Positions 6,510 through 7,450 of a stretch of DNA of 7,450 nucleotides are shown here, in pieces. This DNA comes from JBELHO01 sp042091375 (GTDB lineage: Bacteria; Pseudomonadota; Gammaproteobacteria; Enterobacterales; Alteromonadaceae). How positions within the stretch are numbered: position 1 is the stretch's first letter; the number at the start of each line of letters is the position of its first letter. The stretch covers positions 1 through 7,450 of the forward strand of contig JBELHO010000090.1 of the NCBI GenBank assembly GCA_042091375.1. The letters are read 5' to 3'. The position numbers were made by a program, and so were the translations under genes. A model generated the notes under the pieces. The model made no database searches. It had not been told where the DNA came from and saw only the letters and a list, made by a program, of their open reading frames with translations.

Positions 6510-6538
6510 TTGCTCATAGCATGATACTGCCTTATAAT
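6510..6538 (+). promoter_or_regulatory. Candidate sigma70 promoter of the LysR-type gene
   Basis: A perfect TATAAT (6533-6538) is preceded at 17 bp by TTGCTC (6510-6515, 3/6 to TTGACA). Transcription would start near 6545, leaving a leader of about 37 nt. The weak -35 box overlaps one copy of TAATTGCT (6507-6514), so a bound protein there would influence the promoter. Confidence 0.5.
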
Positions 6539-6581
6539 GACTTCAGATAAAAATAACTAATGTATTTTTCATCAGATTGTT

Positions 6582-7450
6582 ATGTCGAGAAGATTACCTC
6601 CCCTTAATTCATTGAAAGTTTTTGAAGCTGCAGCGCGTAATTTAAGCTTTACCAGAGCGGCTGATGAGCTATTTGTGACACAAGCTGCAGTCAGTCACCA
6701 AATAAAAATTCTTGAAGAACATTTAGGCCTAAAGCTATTTCTTAGGCGTAATCGTTCGCTATTGCTTACCGAAGAAGGGCAAGCTTACTTTGCCGATATA
6801 AAAGAAATATTTACCCAACTTGTTGAAGCGACAGAACGCTTGCTCGCGCGGGGTGCGAAAGGATCAGTAGCGGTGAGTCTTACGCCTAGTTTTGCGATCC
6901 AATGGCTGGTTCCCAGACTGCAAGCATTTAATGAATTGCACCCAGAAATTGATATTCGAATTAAAGCGCAAGATCTCGATGAAAACTCGTTAACCGACGA
7001 TGTTGATGTGGCCATTTATTATGGTAGAGGAAACTACAGTGGCGTGCAAAGCCATAAGCTTCACACCGAGTACTTAGTGCCACTGTGCAGCCCAATGTTA
7101 TTAAATAGCACTAACCCTTTATTAGATATCAAAGATATGCAATATCACACCCTATTGCATGATATGACGCGTAAGCCATGGAAAAGCTGGTTCAAAACGG
7201 CTGGTGTAGTTAATAGTCGTGTTAATCAAGGGCCAATATTTAGCCACTCATCTATGGTGTTACAAGCTGCAATACACGGACAAGGCATTGCGCTCGTTAA
7301 TAGCGTGCTTGCCCAGCCTGAAATCGACTCGGGTCGATTGGTTGTGCCTTTTAACCATCACCTTGAGAGTAAAAATGCTTTTTATCTGGTGTTGCGTGAA
7401 TCTCAAGTTGAACTTGGCAAAATCGTGGCCTTTAAAGAATGGATGCTCAG
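6582..7450 (+). CDS. gcvA: LysR-type transcriptional regulator, GcvA-like (3' end outside window)
   Basis: The visible 289 residues begin MSRRLPPLNSLKVFEAAARN and run to the window edge with no stop. GcvA-type proteins are about 300 residues, so only a short tail is missing. The winged helix-turn-helix is at about 6-65, with FTRAADELFVTQAAVSHQI at 23-41 as the DNA-contacting part, followed by a linker helix to about 90. The effector-binding domain starts near 95 (VAVSLTPSFAIQWLVPRL) and holds DDVDVAIYYGRG (139-150) and FSHSSMVLQAAIHGQG (220-235), characteristic of the GcvA subgroup. In E. coli, GcvA controls the glycine-cleavage operon, but close paralogues regulate other genes, and no gcv gene is visible here. 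The ATG at 6582 follows an in-frame stop at 6558-6560; no clear Shine-Dalgarno site precedes it. The symbol is a family assignment, not a proven function. Confidence 0.88.
   Translation, partial: MSRRLPPLNSLKVFEAAARNLSFTRAADELFVTQAAVSHQIKILEEHLGLKLFLRRNRSLLLTEEGQAYFADIKEIFTQLVEATERLLARGAKGSVAVSLTPSFAIQWLVPRLQAFNELHPEIDIRIKAQDLDENSLTDDVDVAIYYGRGNYSGVQSHKLHTEYLVPLCSPMLLNSTNPLLDIKDMQYHTLLHDMTRKPWKSWFKTAGVVNSRVNQGPIFSHSSMVLQAAIHGQGIALVNSVLAQPEIDSGRLVVPFNHHLESKNAFYLVLRESQVELGKIVAFKEWML

Noticed and set aside
6785..7015. Minus-strand ORF of 76 codons within the LysR gene
   Set aside because: It is antisense to a clearly recognisable LysR domain and has a low-complexity Ser/Thr-rich translation typical of a shadow frame.
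1..7450. CRISPR arrays, insertion sequences, tRNA or rRNA genes, phage or defence genes
   Set aside because: No regularly spaced long repeats, transposase-like frames, terminal inverted repeats or tRNA-like cloverleaf sequences were seen; the coding content is accounted for by the antiporter operon and its two flanking genes.

Overview
The window carries a complete six-cistron operon for an Mrp-type (Mnh/Pha) multisubunit Na+/H+ antiporter on the + strand, at about 556-6333. It is flanked by the 3' end of an unidentified gene (1-288) and by a nearly complete GcvA-type LysR regulator that runs off the right edge (6582-7450). The DNA looks AT-rich. The Mrp proteins are of the proteobacterial type with fused MrpA and MrpB, and the regulator closely resembles GcvA proteins of Shewanella and relatives. 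A marine gammaproteobacterium (Alteromonadales, Shewanella-like) is the most likely source; this is inference from protein character, not a database result.

Layout: 1-288 is the C-terminal end of a soluble protein I do not recognise. 289-555 is a 267-bp AT-rich intergenic region with two candidate sigma70 promoters (412-441 and 457-485), dyads at 360-393, and a perfect hairpin/dyad at 495-510 followed by four T's. 556-3348 encodes the MrpA-MrpB fusion, 3348-3689 MrpC, 3694-5196 MrpD, 5198-5734 MrpE, 5728-5997 MrpF and 6004-6333 MrpG. Gaps or overlaps between cistrons are 1-7 bp, and most Shine-Dalgarno sites lie in the end of the preceding gene. A short hairpin at 6341-6360 probably ends the operon. 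6334-6581 also holds a 16-nt palindrome, an 11-nt direct repeat with 32-bp periodicity, and a good -10 box for the regulator gene.

How the genes work together: MrpA and MrpD are homologues of the proton-pumping complex I subunits NuoL and NuoM/N, and MrpC is a NuoK homologue. MrpB, E, F and G are small membrane subunits needed to assemble the complex, which exchanges cytoplasmic Na+ (sometimes K+) for external H+. Its physiological role is alkaline-pH and Na+ homeostasis. Catalytic Glu, Lys and His positions are intact in MrpA and mostly intact in MrpD.

Nothing in the window is a clearly new system. The points most worth a second look are regulatory: an octamer (TAATTGCT) shared between the mrp leader dyad and the region before the LysR gene, and the periodic repeat with a palindrome upstream of that gene.
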